46,887 nt of DNA from Spirochaetaceae bacterium (GCA_007693325.1 REDW01000072.1:1-46887); one strand, 5' to 3'; positions 1 to 8,653 are shown, counted from the first letter of the stretch. Program-made: numbers and translations. The notes: a model not told the origin generated them from the sequence alone.

Positions 1-2
1 GG

Positions 3-419
3 TTCATTCCGGCGCGGATCATCAAGACGTTTCTCAACCTGCCGATCTACACCGTGGGAATCTCGCTCTACCTCGAGGATCACACTACGTTGCCGAGCCC
101 CAAAAAGATTCAGTGGATCGACGAAGTTGAACAGAAGCTGGATGGCCGCCGCATTCTCCTGGTGGACGAGGTGGATGACAGCCGCACAACGCTGGAGTAC
201 TGTATTCGCGAACTGCTGAGCAACAACCCGGCGGCGCTGGCGGTGGCGGTGCTACACAACAAGCGCAAAGAGAAACGCGGTGTGATCCCGGCTGAGGTCA
301 GCTACTACTGGGCCGGCCAGGAGTTGCCCGATGCCTGGATCAAGTACCCGTGGGATGCGCTCGATATCGACCTGCAGGACAGCGCTGCACGCGCAAAACC
401 GCTGACGGCCCCGGTTTGA
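3..419 (+). CDS. phosphoribosyltransferase, 3' part only
   Basis: The 5' end lies outside the window; 138 codons are visible, in frame from base 3. The motif ILLVDEVDDSRTTLEY (around bases 153-200) is the PRPP-binding loop of type I phosphoribosyltransferases. The DEVDDSRTTL form resembles purine-salvage enzymes of the xanthine/hypoxanthine (Xpt/Hpt-like) group. The family transfers ribose-5-phosphate from PRPP to a base in the cytosol. The downstream WIKYPWD segment is typical of the C-terminus of this group, where aromatic residues stack on the purine. Substrate (guanine, xanthine or hypoxanthine) cannot be decided from the visible part. The next gene is on the opposite strand, ending 35 bp downstream. 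Confidence 0.8.
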   Translation, partial: FIPARIIKTFLNLPIYTVGISLYLEDHTTLPSPKKIQWIDEVEQKLDGRRILLVDEVDDSRTTLEYCIRELLSNNPAALAVAVLHNKRKEKRGVIPAEVSYYWAGQELPDAWIKYPWDALDIDLQDSAARAKPLTAPV

Positions 420-454
420 GTACGTACCGCCGGTGCTGGTAGCGCGATTGGGCT

Positions 455-1144
455 TCAGTCCGGCGTAGATCCGCTGTAGATCCGGCGCATGTCCGGCACT
501 TCGGTGCAAAAATAGTGCACCCAGATATAGGCGTGCTGAAGCATCGCAGTCCCCAGTGCCGCAGGCGAAGCCAGCAGGATACCCGGGATCCATAGCGCCA
601 GCAGGCCGAAGGTATACATTGCGTTGCCGGTGTAGCGAAAGATACCCTTGCGCACCAGAGGTTTGCTGCGGTAGCTGTGGTCAAAGTGATCAGCTCCTGC
701 TGCCCGGATGACGCCGAAGTGCGCCACAACCGAGTAGAAAACGTACGCGGTGGGAATCATCAGGGCGGCCGCCAGTGGAGCTCGCAAAAGCGCCGGCAGG
801 GCCATCCGCTCGGCATTCGATAGTGCAAGGGCCACCGTTGTTGCCATCCGTGCCACAAAGAGCACGAAGAACCCCACCGTATAGGCGCGGAATGCAACCG
901 ACCCCTCTCTATTGCGTGCGTCGCCAAGCTCCAGTTGTAGCCGCCAGATAACCGCTACGTAGAGTTGGTGGACTATTGGTATCGCTACAGCCAGGGCAAC
1001 CCAGTCAGCGGAAGACAAACCGGCAAAGCGCCCCGCACGCATCGTGTCGAGACGCAATAGCGCCCACGCTGCGGCAATCAAGAGCACTATCCCGAGTGCA
1101 TGATACCCCTGTCTCTCGAACAGGCGCGAGAATCGAGTACGCAT
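455..1144 (-). CDS. membrane methyltransferase-like protein (PEMT/ICMT family)
   Basis: A 229-residue integral membrane protein with about five or six hydrophobic segments. The C-terminal half (FRYTGNAMYTFG, then HAYIWVHYFCTEVPDMRRIY) resembles phospholipid and isoprenylcysteine methyltransferases, which bind SAM at the membrane face through a C-terminal R/H-containing segment. That is family knowledge; the substrate is not shown. The ATG at 1142-1144 was chosen over an upstream in-frame ATG at 1213 because a TATTAT hexamer (1152-1157, minus strand) lies 7 nt before it. No Shine-Dalgarno is present, so the mRNA may be leaderless. It is divergent from the SDR gene at 1281. It could instead be an NnrU-like or otherwise uncharacterised membrane protein. 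Confidence 0.55.
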   Translation of the reverse strand: MRTRFSRLFERQGYHALGIVLLIAAAWALLRLDTMRAGRFAGLSSADWVALAVAIPIVHQLYVAVIWRLQLELGDARNREGSVAFRAYTVGFFVLFVARMATTVALALSNAERMALPALLRAPLAAALMIPTAYVFYSVVAHFGVIRAAGADHFDHSYRSKPLVRKGIFRYTGNAMYTFGLLALWIPGILLASPAALGTAMLQHAYIWVHYFCTEVPDMRRIYSGSTPD

Positions 1145-1151
1145 ACAACAG

Positions 1152-1157
1152 ATAATA
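1152..1157 (-). promoter_or_regulatory. -10 hexamer TATTAT for the methyltransferase-like gene
   Basis: TATTAT on the minus strand ends 7 nt before the ATG at 1144. I see no good -35 at 16-18 nt. It is supported mainly by its spacing, which matches other genes in this window. Confidence 0.35.
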
Positions 1158-1215
1158 GCACATTCTCGATCACGACTGATTCTTTTGCCGAGATGCGCCC
1201 TCGTCGCCTGCACGC

Positions 1216-1244
1216 TTGAAGCCTCCGCTACCGTGACTTATACT
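1216..1244 (+). promoter_or_regulatory. sigma70-type promoter of the SDR gene
   Basis: TTGAAG (1216-1221), 17-nt spacer, TATACT (1239-1244). A start near 1251 would give a leader of about 30 nt that carries the AGGAGG ribosome site at 1268-1273. Confidence 0.55.
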
Positions 1245-1280
1245 GAGTCATAGCGCAGTATGAAATCAGGAGGCACGCGC

Positions 1281-2063
1281 ATGGGGCAGCTGGACGGCAA
1301 AGTGGCATTGGTAACCGGGGGCGGGACCGGAATCGGAGAGGCAATTGCCAGGCGGTTCTATGACGAAGGAGCCTCGGTAGCAATCTGCGGCCGACGTGGA
1401 GACGTGCTTGCATCGACGGCGCGCGACATTGGGCCTGATCGGTCACGCATATTGCACGGCGTAATGGATGTGACCGAGATAAAGCAGGCTGAGAGCTTCC
1501 TTCAGAGTGTGGTGGAGCGCTTCGGGGGCCTCGACATTCTGGTCAACAACGCCGGTATCATGCGGTTCGGTTCATTGGCTGAGTCAACCGACGAGCTCTG
1601 GGGCAGCATGCTGGACACCAATCTGTTGGGTCCCTGGCGGTTGATGTGCCTCGCGCTGCCGCACTTGCGCAAGCGCGGCGGGGGATCGATTGTCAACCTG
1701 TCATCGATTGCGGGGCACAAGTCACTGCCCAACACCGGAGTCTACTGTACCTCCAAGGCGGCACTCAACATGATGTCTCAGGTGGCGGCATTAGAGTGGG
1801 CATGCGACAACATCCGCGTGAATCTGATTGCGCCGGGACTGGTGGAGGACACCGAACTGGCAGACCCAATCTTTGGCCCCGAGGGTGTCCCCGAGTTCTA
1901 CGCCAAACTGCGGGCACTGCATCCGCTCGGGCGCTCCGGTACCCCGCTGGATGTAGCCGATGCCGCACTGTTTCTGGCCAGTGAGCAAAGCTCCTGGACC
2001 ACCGGTGTGATGCTGCCGCTCGACGGAGGGCGTCACCTGGCCACCAACCGGCCGGCATTGTAG
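1281..2063 (+). CDS. SDR-family NAD(P)-dependent oxidoreductase
   Basis: A 260-residue classical short-chain dehydrogenase/reductase. It has the nucleotide-binding TGGGTGIG motif near residue 12, the NNAG motif (VNNAGIMRFG), and the catalytic Ser plus Tyr-x-x-x-Lys (YCTSK). The C-terminus ends with the usual GGxMLPLDGG-type segment. The family reduces or oxidises carbonyl/hydroxyl groups; the substrate cannot be read. I chose ATG 1281 rather than the in-frame ATG at 1260 because a perfect AGGAGG lies 7 nt upstream and the protein then begins in the usual place, a few residues before the first beta strand. It is convergent with the MFS gene and appears monocistronic. Confidence 0.88.
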   Translation: MGQLDGKVALVTGGGTGIGEAIARRFYDEGASVAICGRRGDVLASTARDIGPDRSRILHGVMDVTEIKQAESFLQSVVERFGGLDILVNNAGIMRFGSLAESTDELWGSMLDTNLLGPWRLMCLALPHLRKRGGGSIVNLSSIAGHKSLPNTGVYCTSKAALNMMSQVAALEWACDNIRVNLIAPGLVEDTELADPIFGPEGVPEFYAKLRALHPLGRSGTPLDVADAALFLASEQSSWTTGVMLPLDGGRHLATNRPAL

Positions 2064-2170
2064 ACGCGGCTTCCGGTGCCCCACCACCTTCTGGATTGGG
2101 TTACTGGCATGAACGGATCCGATGGTTCACGGATGCAACAACCAGGCATCGTGTGTGCAGTTTGAATCCG

Positions 2171-3454
2171 TCACGGTTCCTGTTCGGTGAGTAGCGGCTG
2201 ATTCCGGGCTGCGGCGGTTCCCGACAGTACTCCTGCTGCGGTCAAGAGAGCTAACGTGACCACTGCACATACAAACAGCAGCATTGCAGAGAAGCCCCAC
2301 ATCTCGATCAGCTGCCCGGTCAGGCTCGGGGCCACTACTACGCCGAGCGATCCGGCGGCCACTATTGTTGCCACCGATCGAGCCTCGTGGGTAGATTGCC
2401 GCGTCATGTTGACCACTGTTGCCCACACCGGCCCTGCGCCTGCTCCCACCAGGAAGACCGAGACTCCGGCCAGCAGCGGGTTTGGACTTATCATCAGAAA
2501 GACGAGTCCTGCCAGGAACAGCGAGAAACCGGACATGATATTGGTTCGATAGGACAGCCTGAGCGGAAGGAATGCCGCTGATGCACGCGTCACAAGCATT
2601 CCGGTCCAGAACAGCGACAGGTATTGAGCTGCCTCGCTGGCACTCAGTCCGCGTTCGATTTCGAAGAGGGCGACGGTCCAGGTGACCATACTTCCCTCGG
2701 CAAGAACGTACAGGAACATCACCATCGCTATAACGGTGACCTGTGCCCGCGAGAACACGAACGTTTTTTGCTCCCGCTCCGGCGGTTGGGGTGGCAGTAC
2801 ATCGCAGCTGCGCTGCCGCCTCGATTGCATCCACCAGGCGCACGCGTAGCAGGCAGCAATTGCGGCAGTGGATATACCGAAGGCGGAGAACGCGCTGTAC
2901 CATGTGAACCCAAGCCGCAACACGTAGGCCGCTATCTGCGGCGCCAGGACGGCTCCGAGGCAGTAGAAGAACTGAGATAGATTCAGCAACCTGCTGGAGC
3001 CCGGCGTATCGAAGTCCGATATTATCACCGACGAGAGACTCTCGATCAGGCCTCCTCCTCCCCCGAGTACCGCAGCCCACAGGTAGAAGGTCATGATGGG
3101 GCCTGATCTCGGTACCAGAAACAGAGCAAGGCTGATCAGCGAAAGCCCCACGAGGACCAGCGCCATTTCCGGAATTCGAAACCTGTCGACCAGCCAACCG
3201 CCCAGCAATGTGAAGACCGCATACGCCATGAACTGGGCGGTCACGACGGTGCCGAGCAGCGTAACCGGGAAGTTCAGGTCACGCGCAGCGGTAGTAAGAA
3301 TCGACGGGAGCGCATTGGCAGAGACAGCAAAGCTTGCGAGTCCCAGAAGAGACGCAAACAGGATAGGTTCGCGAAATATACCGGCCATCTGGAACTGGAC
3401 CGGTGGGCTGGGACTATGGGCGCTTTGGTTGTCGATAGAATCAGTGTGACGCAT
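2171..3454 (-). CDS. MFS transporter
   Basis: A 427-residue protein with about twelve hydrophobic segments split by a longer central polar loop (RRQRSCDVLPPQPPEREQK), as expected for a major facilitator. The first half carries GGWLVDRFRI, a form of the conserved loop 2-3 motif G-x-x-x-D-R. It is most like the sugar/drug-type MFS of unknown substrate; the cargo cannot be named. The ATG at 3454 is preferred to one at 3490 because TATACT (3462-3467, minus strand) ends 7 nt before it; the longer start would place that hexamer inside the coding region. Start spacing suggests a leaderless mRNA. It is divergent from, and close to, the SGNH hydrolase gene. Confidence 0.82.
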   Translation of the reverse strand: MRHTDSIDNQSAHSPSPPVQFQMAGIFREPILFASLLGLASFAVSANALPSILTTAARDLNFPVTLLGTVVTAQFMAYAVFTLLGGWLVDRFRIPEMALVLVGLSLISLALFLVPRSGPIMTFYLWAAVLGGGGGLIESLSSVIISDFDTPGSSRLLNLSQFFYCLGAVLAPQIAAYVLRLGFTWYSAFSAFGISTAAIAACYACAWWMQSRRQRSCDVLPPQPPEREQKTFVFSRAQVTVIAMVMFLYVLAEGSMVTWTVALFEIERGLSASEAAQYLSLFWTGMLVTRASAAFLPLRLSYRTNIMSGFSLFLAGLVFLMISPNPLLAGVSVFLVGAGAGPVWATVVNMTRQSTHEARSVATIVAAGSLGVVVAPSLTGQLIEMWGFSAMLLFVCAVVTLALLTAAGVLSGTAAARNQPLLTEQEP

Positions 3455-3461
3455 GCAGCGC

Positions 3462-3467
3462 AGTATA
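3462..3467 (-). promoter_or_regulatory. -10 hexamer TATACT of the MFS gene
   Basis: TATACT on the minus strand ends 7 nt before the ATG at 3454 and there is no Shine-Dalgarno. The -35 is poor. Confidence 0.35.
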
Positions 3468-3556
3468 CAACAAGAATCCAACGGCTGCATCCCGCGCAGA
3501 TCGAGCCGGTATTGACCGCAGCCCCCGCCGGGGCGACCTTAGATACAGGAGCGCAG

Positions 3557-4162
3557 ATGTCACACATCGTACTATTGGGGGACTCGGTTTTTGACAACGC
3601 CGTCTATTGCGCGCCGCAGCCGGATGTGGCTTCGCACCTGCGGCAAATTGTGGGGCCCCGGACAGCGGTTAGCCTGCTTGCCGTCGACGGCAGTATCACT
3701 TCCGAGGTGTCGGGTCAGTTGAACGATGTTCCCGACGCTGCAACCGATCTGGTGATCTCCAGTGGCGGGAATGATGCGTTGAGTCATCAAGGGCTGCTCG
3801 ATCTGCCGGTAGATCGGGTTGCTCGGGCTTTGTCCGCGTTTGATGAACCGCTGCGCCGGTTTGGCGTGGACTATCGGGCGCTACTGGATCAAGCGTCTCG
3901 GACTGGTCTGCGGATTACCGTCTGTACAATCTACAATGGCAACCTCGCGCCGGAGATAGCTGTTGCTGCGAGAATAGCGGTGGCGCTGTTCAACGACATC
4001 ATTCAGCGCGCCGCACACGAGGTGGGAGCAGCAGTGATCGAACTGCGTGCAGTCTGCAATAGCCAAGAACACTACGCCAACCCCATCGAGCCGTCGGGTA
4101 GCGGGGGTGCCAACATCGCACGCGCAATAGCCGATGTGTTGCGCGTGCGCGCCGCTCGCTGA
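3557..4162 (+). CDS. SGNH/GDSL-family hydrolase
   Basis: A 201-residue protein starting MSHIVLLGDSVFDN. The GDS nucleophile (block I, Ser10) and SSGGNDAL (block III, GxND) identify the SGNH hydrolase superfamily of esterases and lipases. The expected block V D-x-x-H is replaced by NPIEPSGSGGANIA, so the usual catalytic His is not where expected; a subgroup of SGNH proteins carries this IEPS form. There is no signal peptide, so it is probably cytosolic. The start is set by AGGAG (3547-3551), 5 nt before the ATG; longer in-frame starts would overlap the divergent MFS gene. Substrate unknown. Confidence 0.75.
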   Translation: MSHIVLLGDSVFDNAVYCAPQPDVASHLRQIVGPRTAVSLLAVDGSITSEVSGQLNDVPDAATDLVISSGGNDALSHQGLLDLPVDRVARALSAFDEPLRRFGVDYRALLDQASRTGLRITVCTIYNGNLAPEIAVAARIAVALFNDIIQRAAHEVGAAVIELRAVCNSQEHYANPIEPSGSGGANIARAIADVLRVRAAR

Positions 4163-4224
4163 TCTGCAGCTCGGGTGACCGTTCGAGTCCGGTGACGGCC
4201 TTTCCCCAGTGACCTGGCCTCTGT

Positions 4225-4230
4225 TACAAT
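4225..4230 (+). promoter_or_regulatory. -10 hexamer TACAAT before the DUF362 gene
   Basis: TACAAT lies 9 nt before the ATG at 4240. The same TTACAATGG string occurs before the SDR-like gene at 13912. No convincing -35. Confidence 0.3.
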
Positions 4231-4239
4231 GGACAAGGT

Positions 4240-5388
4240 ATGTCTCCTGACGCAAACAAGTTTGATGTGGCGCTGTTCTACGGATCCGACCCTGAGCCCG
4301 CACTGCGACAGCTTGTGAACGCAATTGACCCCTTCAGCGCGCTGGCGCCCGGCGTGCGCGTAGTGATCAAACCAAACATCGTTGTCTCGCGCCGCCAATG
4401 GCTAGGCGCCAATACTCGCCCTGAAACTGTGGAAGCGCTGATTGTGCTGTTGCGCGAGCACGGCGTGCATGACATTACCGTGGCCGACGGCAGCGGCATG
4501 GGAGAATCCGCTACTCGTGCATTCGAGATCTGCGGTTACACCGAGATAGCGCGCAAACACGGTGTGCGTCTGCTTGACATTGAGCGCGACCGCTTTGTGC
4601 AGCGCGCAACGCGCGCAGCCGGCCCGTTTTCCGAGCTTTCTATCTCGAAGACCGTAGCCGAATGCGACTATCTTATCAATGTGCCGGTGATCAAGGCGCA
4701 CAGCCAGACTCGCGTTACGTGCAGCCTGAAGAATCTCAAGGGGGTGATGCCGCGCAGACTGAAGAGCGGTTTCCACGGGGTTGACCTGGAACGTGCGATT
4801 GCACAGCTGGCCGACCTGGTGGTTCCTGACCTTGTGATTGCAGATGGGACCTACGGCGATCTGACAAGCGAGCTCGGTGGAAGGCCGGTTAACATCGGCG
4901 TTGTGGCTGCCGGATACAATCCGCTGGCTATCGATTGCTTTGCGGCTGCCACTCTGGGGTTTGCGCCGCAGCAAGTACGCCACATCGCCCACTACGCCCG
5001 GACGCGAGGGGTTGATCTGGAGACGTTCCGGCCCAGGCTGCAGGAGTTGAATCGGCCCACCGGGGACCGGGTCTTTCAAACCGATACCCAACCCTTGCGC
5101 AGCTACCCTTGTACGGTGCACAGCGGCGGCGCGTGCTGTACCTGCTACGGTAACCTGCACTTTGCGCTCGAGCGGCTGAGCGAAGCCGGCTTGCTGCAGC
5201 GCGAGGATCACTACTATATTGGGCGCGGCAACACGCCCCACGTGTCCGGCAGCAAAGGCCGCACTGTTGCGGTAGGTGATTGCGCAGGGCGCGAGTTGTC
5301 AGCCGCCGAATCTCCGCTGATCGAGGTACCCGGCTGCCCGCCAAATGCCGACTCGATAGTCCGGACGATACGCGGGGCCGGGCGCTGA
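4240..5388 (+). CDS. DUF362 domain-containing protein
   Basis: A 382-residue protein. The N-terminal two thirds match the DUF362 family: VVIKPNIVV near residue 44, a DGSGMGE segment, LINVPVIKAHSQTRVTCSLKNLKG around residues 144-168 (quoted in part), and a conserved acidic IADGTYGD stretch. The C-terminal part contains GGACCTCYGNLHFAL, a cysteine cluster (C-C-x-x-C) that could bind metal. DUF362 proteins are often linked to iron-sulphur proteins, but no enzyme activity is firmly assigned, so I leave the function open. The start codon follows a poor ribosome site (AAGG immediately adjacent), so the mRNA may be nearly leaderless. It is convergent with the nitroreductase gene, with only 4 bp between the stops. 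Confidence 0.8.
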   Translation: MSPDANKFDVALFYGSDPEPALRQLVNAIDPFSALAPGVRVVIKPNIVVSRRQWLGANTRPETVEALIVLLREHGVHDITVADGSGMGESATRAFEICGYTEIARKHGVRLLDIERDRFVQRATRAAGPFSELSISKTVAECDYLINVPVIKAHSQTRVTCSLKNLKGVMPRRLKSGFHGVDLERAIAQLADLVVPDLVIADGTYGDLTSELGGRPVNIGVVAAGYNPLAIDCFAAATLGFAPQQVRHIAHYARTRGVDLETFRPRLQELNRPTGDRVFQTDTQPLRSYPCTVHSGGACCTCYGNLHFALERLSEAGLLQREDHYYIGRGNTPHVSGSKGRTVAVGDCAGRELSAAESPLIEVPGCPPNADSIVRTIRGAGR

Positions 5389-5392
5389 CCTG

Positions 5393-5983
5393 TTAATCGG
5401 ACCTACGCCACGGTTGCCCCCAGCGCTCGGTGCTGGCCACCGCTTCAAGAGCCTTGCGCCGTTTGCCACCCTGTGGCGAATGGTCCGCCTGCGCCGGGGA
5501 GCCGCTTTCGGGGTAGCCAACGGTGATCAGCAGCACCGGGCGGCGGGACTTCGGCACCTCCAGCAGAGCCCGGGTGCGTTTCTCATCGAACCAGCCGATC
5601 ATGCAGGTGCCGAGGCCGAGTTCGGCAGCCTGCAGGCAGAAGTGCTCCGCTGAGATCCCGATATCGATCAGGTAGAACGGCTTGTTCTTCAGCGCGGCGC
5701 CAATCTGTGAGGAGATGTTGGGCCGCTCGGCTATTACGGCAACTATCAGCGGTGCCTGCACGGCAAAGCGGTTCATGGCACCGACCGGGGGTACGGTCAG
5801 CCGCGCCAGCTCGGTTCGGCGGGCCGTATCGCTGACCACTACGTAGTGCCACGGTTGAGCGTTGCACGCCGAGGGGGCCAGGCGCGCGGCCTGCAGACAT
5901 TGCTCGATTGCCGCCCGCGGCACCGGGGTCTCGGCGTAGGCGCGCACGCTACGCCGTTGTTCGACGAGTGTTGTGAAGTCCAT
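5393..5983 (-). CDS. nitroreductase-family flavoprotein
   Basis: A 196-residue protein with RRSVRAYAETPVPRAAI near the N-terminus, LAPSACNAQPWHYVVV at residues 36-51, a central AEHFCLQAAELGLGTCMIGW segment, and a final VGYPES motif. These are the FMN-contacting segments of the NfsA/NfsB-like nitroreductase fold. The family uses NAD(P)H to reduce nitro groups, quinones or flavins; the physiological substrate is unknown. It is cytosolic. A TACAAT hexamer (5989-5994, minus strand) lies 5 nt from the ATG and a TTGACC (6015-6020) lies 20 nt further up, an unusually long spacer. It follows the aldolase gene on the same strand after 44 nt. Confidence 0.85.
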   Translation of the reverse strand: MDFTTLVEQRRSVRAYAETPVPRAAIEQCLQAARLAPSACNAQPWHYVVVSDTARRTELARLTVPPVGAMNRFAVQAPLIVAVIAERPNISSQIGAALKNKPFYLIDIGISAEHFCLQAAELGLGTCMIGWFDEKRTRALLEVPKSRRPVLLITVGYPESGSPAQADHSPQGGKRRKALEAVASTERWGQPWRRSD

Positions 5984-5988
5984 ACGCT

Positions 5989-6020
5989 ATTGTACCCTAA
6001 CTGGTGCCAAAAAAGGTCAA
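5989..6020 (-). promoter_or_regulatory. candidate promoter of the nitroreductase gene
   Basis: TTGACC (6015-6020) and TACAAT (5989-5994) on the minus strand with a 20-nt spacer. The long spacer weakens the call. The palindrome ACTCGAGT (6020-6027) touches the -35. Confidence 0.3.
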
Positions 6021-6027
6021 ACTCGAG

Positions 6028-6702
6028 TCAGATCAGCCCCACGTTCTTCTTGCCGTAGTGCTGGCGCGCAAACTGCTGCATCGTGTCGATGTCCTTCTGT
6101 TCGAAAAGCCGCGGCGTCCCCAGCAGTTTCGCCAGCAGATATATTTGCGCGTTCTTCTCCAGCACCTGGCTCACTTTGAGCGCTGTTCGAATGTCCGGAC
6201 CTACCGCGAGCGCTCCGTGGTTGGGCAGGATTACTGCGTTGTAGGCACCCAGCGTTGCAACCGCCTCGCGACCGAGCTCTGCGGTACCAGGCAGCTGGTA
6301 GTTGGGGCAGCATCGGGCTTGTGAACCTACAATCTGGGCAAAATCCTCGCTGACGGCGGGCAGGTCCATCCAGACCGCCCCAAAGACACTCGAATAGATC
6401 GGGTGGGTGTGTATGACCGCGCCGACATCGGTGCGCGCCTTGTACACCTCGGCGTGCATGTGCCGCTCGACCGAGGGTTCTGCCTCCCCGTCGATGATCT
6501 CGATGTCCGTGGTCATCACTACGACGTGCTGTGGCTGAATCGAGGTGTAGTCCATACCGCTGGGGCTTATGTAGATATAGCCGGTTTCGAAATCACGGAG
6601 GCTGATATTGCCCCATGTTCCAACCGTCATCCCATCGTGGACCATTTGCAGGCCGGTCTGCTGGATAGTCTGCTTCAGTTCATCTCTTACGGCGTGTTCC
6701 AT
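6028..6702 (-). CDS. class II aldolase/adducin-family protein (fuculose-phosphate aldolase-like)
   Basis: A 224-residue protein of the L-fuculose-1-phosphate/L-ribulose-5-phosphate aldolase family. It shows TWGNISLRD near residue 29 and ISPSGMDY near 45 (phosphate binding). The zinc histidines are in HTHPIYSS and in NHGALAVG, and the preceding ERHMHAEVY segment carries the catalytic acidic residue region. The family cleaves a sugar phosphate to DHAP and an aldehyde, or epimerises at C4. No sugar kinase or isomerase lies beside it, so the substrate is open. The start has AAGGA about 6 nt upstream. Length is normal for FucA-type proteins. Confidence 0.82.
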   Translation of the reverse strand: MEHAVRDELKQTIQQTGLQMVHDGMTVGTWGNISLRDFETGYIYISPSGMDYTSIQPQHVVVMTTDIEIIDGEAEPSVERHMHAEVYKARTDVGAVIHTHPIYSSVFGAVWMDLPAVSEDFAQIVGSQARCCPNYQLPGTAELGREAVATLGAYNAVILPNHGALAVGPDIRTALKVSQVLEKNAQIYLLAKLLGTPRLFEQKDIDTMQQFARQHYGKKNVGLI

Positions 6703-6788
6703 TGCCTGTCCTTGTCGTTATCTCCATCAAGGTTGTGGGTCGCCTGGCCCGCGCCAAGGCTATCACGCGCCGATTCCCGTGTCCAGCG

Positions 6789-7151
6789 TCAACCGCTGAA
6801 CTGCCATGCGGGCAGTTGGTGCAGGAAGCACTGGAACTCGATCCGCCGGCTGTCCGGATCGCGCGCAAAGAAGTTGTAGATGCGGTAGCGCTGGTTGTGC
6901 CGGGGCTCGCTGCTGGCACGGGCCTGCAGCCGCCGGTACATGAGGTCAACCTGTTCACGGGTGGGATAGAAGAAGGTCAGCAGCGCGTCGGTGTCCGCCT
7001 GAAGGTGCTGCTGGAAGCCGACCAGCAGGTTCTCGTGGCGCAGAATGGTGATCTGCGGCTGTTCGAGCCAGAGCTGCATACCTACTTCGCGGCAGTAGAA
7101 CTCAACGATTTGGTCATGATCCGCGGTGCGCAGAAATACGATCCCGGCCAT
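6789..7151 (-). CDS. VOC (glyoxalase/bleomycin-resistance) family protein
   Basis: A 120-residue single-domain protein. It begins MAGIVFLRTADHDQIVEFYC and ends with DPDSRRIEFQCFLH, the two beta-alpha-beta halves of the vicinal oxygen chelate fold. The metal-ligand positions appear to be His12 and the Glu in RIEFQ. The family includes glyoxalases, dioxygenases and resistance proteins, so the reaction cannot be named. The start at 7151 is set by GGAGGA ending 3 nt upstream (minus strand). A longer in-frame start at 7211 has no ribosome site. It is divergent from the MATE gene, and the aldolase gene follows on the same strand after 86 nt. Confidence 0.75.
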   Translation of the reverse strand: MAGIVFLRTADHDQIVEFYCREVGMQLWLEQPQITILRHENLLVGFQQHLQADTDALLTFFYPTREQVDLMYRRLQARASSEPRHNQRYRIYNFFARDPDSRRIEFQCFLHQLPAWQFSG

Positions 7152-7252
7152 CGGTCCTCCGTTGATCAGACTGCCACACTTTGCTTTCGCGCAGCAATAT
7201 ACTATCTTCAACCGATGTATCTACGCTTGTTTGACTACCCGCGGAGTACGGT

Positions 7253-8653
7253 GTGAAACGCCCCAACCTGACTGCCGATCCGGTAGGGCCCACGTTAGTG
7301 AAGCTGGTGGTGCCGATGCTTGCCGGCGCGCTGGGCATCGTCATGTTTAATGTGGTGGATACCTTCTTCGTTGGCCGCTTGGGGGCGCTCGAGCTGGCTG
7401 CCATGAGTTACACCTTCCCGATAGTCATTGTGGCCGGCAGTATCGCCTCGGGGTTGGGGGTGGGAGCTTCTGCCAACGTATCGCGTGCCCTGGGCGCAGG
7501 GGATCGCGCTTCCGCAGAGCGCCTCACCCTGCACGCCTATATTCTGGCTTTCCTGGTGGTGATAGCGATCGCCGGTGTTGGATTGGTAACTATCGATCCT
7601 TTCTTTCGCATGCTCGGTGCCCAGCCGGAGCTTATGGAACTGATACGCAGCTACATGGTGGTCTGGTACCTCGGTATGCCCTTCGTGATACTGCCTATGA
7701 TCGGACAGAACATTCTGCAGGCAACCGGTGACAGTAAGACTCCCAGTGCCGCGATTGTGTTTGCGGTCACGTTGAACATGATCATTGATCCGCTTCTGAT
7801 CTTCGGCCTGGGGCCGTTCCCGGCGCTGGGTATTCAGGGAGCAGCGATTGCCACGGTGATTGCGCGCAGCAGTACGCTGGTAATTGTGCTGCTGGCGGTG
7901 GTTGGCCGTGAGAAACTGTTTCCCGCTCGGCCGCAGCTGGAGCTCTTCTGGGGCAGCGCGCGGCGGATACTGTTTGTTGGCGTGCCGGCGGTATTGACCA
8001 ACCTGGCGCTGCCGATTTCCATGGCGGTGGTGACGCGTCTGGTTTCGCGCTTTGGGTCGGCAGCGGTTGCCGGTTTTGGCGTGGCAACGCGGCTTGAGGT
8101 CTTTTCGTTGGTATTCACCTTTGCGCTCTCGATGGTGTTCACGCCCTTCGTGGGACAGAATCTCGGCGCCGGTACGCTGGAGAGGGTACGCACCGGGCAC
8201 CGAGTAGCTGCGGGTATGTCGCTGGCATGGGGTGCTATGGTTGCGCTGGTGTTTGTCTCTGCCGGGCGCCCGATAGCGGAGCTGTTCAACGACACCCAGG
8301 CGGTAATTGCTACTACCACGCGCTATCTGTGGACCCTCGCGCCGAGCTTCGGCCTGATGGGCGTGGTTACCGTGAGTGCGGCGGCATTCAATGGCTTGCA
8401 GCGCCCGTTCTCAGCCGCAGCGGTGGCCTACCTGCGCCTGGTGGGGCTCTACATACCGCTGGCCGTGCTTGGCCGCGCGCTGGCAGGGCTTCCGGGGCTT
8501 TTTGGCGGTCTGGCCGTGGGAAATATCATTGCCGGGATAACGGCCTACCTTTGGGTTCAGCGTGCAACCGTGACGCTGGCCGCAGGGGGCACCCCGGCAA
8601 CGCCGGTAGGGGCAGCCGCAGCGCCGGTTGCATCAGATCCAGCCACCTGGTAG
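7253..8653 (+). CDS. MATE-family efflux transporter
   Basis: A 466-residue protein with twelve predicted membrane segments in two homologous halves. GPTLVKLVVPMLAG, VVDTFFVGRLG, and an internal ATGDSKTPS after the fourth segment are typical of NorM/DinF-like MATE proteins, which export organic cations or drugs with Na+ or H+. It starts with GTG (7253) behind a weak GGAG at 7243-7246. The C-terminal tail is Ala/Pro/Thr-rich and adds no recognisable domain. It is divergent from the VOC gene. The substrate is unknown. Confidence 0.87.
   Translation: MKRPNLTADPVGPTLVKLVVPMLAGALGIVMFNVVDTFFVGRLGALELAAMSYTFPIVIVAGSIASGLGVGASANVSRALGAGDRASAERLTLHAYILAFLVVIAIAGVGLVTIDPFFRMLGAQPELMELIRSYMVVWYLGMPFVILPMIGQNILQATGDSKTPSAAIVFAVTLNMIIDPLLIFGLGPFPALGIQGAAIATVIARSSTLVIVLLAVVGREKLFPARPQLELFWGSARRILFVGVPAVLTNLALPISMAVVTRLVSRFGSAAVAGFGVATRLEVFSLVFTFALSMVFTPFVGQNLGAGTLERVRTGHRVAAGMSLAWGAMVALVFVSAGRPIAELFNDTQAVIATTTRYLWTLAPSFGLMGVVTVSAAAFNGLQRPFSAAAVAYLRLVGLYIPLAVLGRALAGLPGLFGGLAVGNIIAGITAYLWVQRATVTLAAGGTPATPVGAAAAPVASDPATW

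Noticed and set aside
2064-2170. Terminator between convergent SDR and MFS genes
   Set aside because: Short complementary pieces (GGATCCGATGG and nearby) but no stable stem with a T-run.
6003-6027. Terminator for the aldolase gene made of ACTCGAGT and a T-run
   Set aside because: The palindrome has no loop and the same bases serve better as the nitroreductase -35 region.
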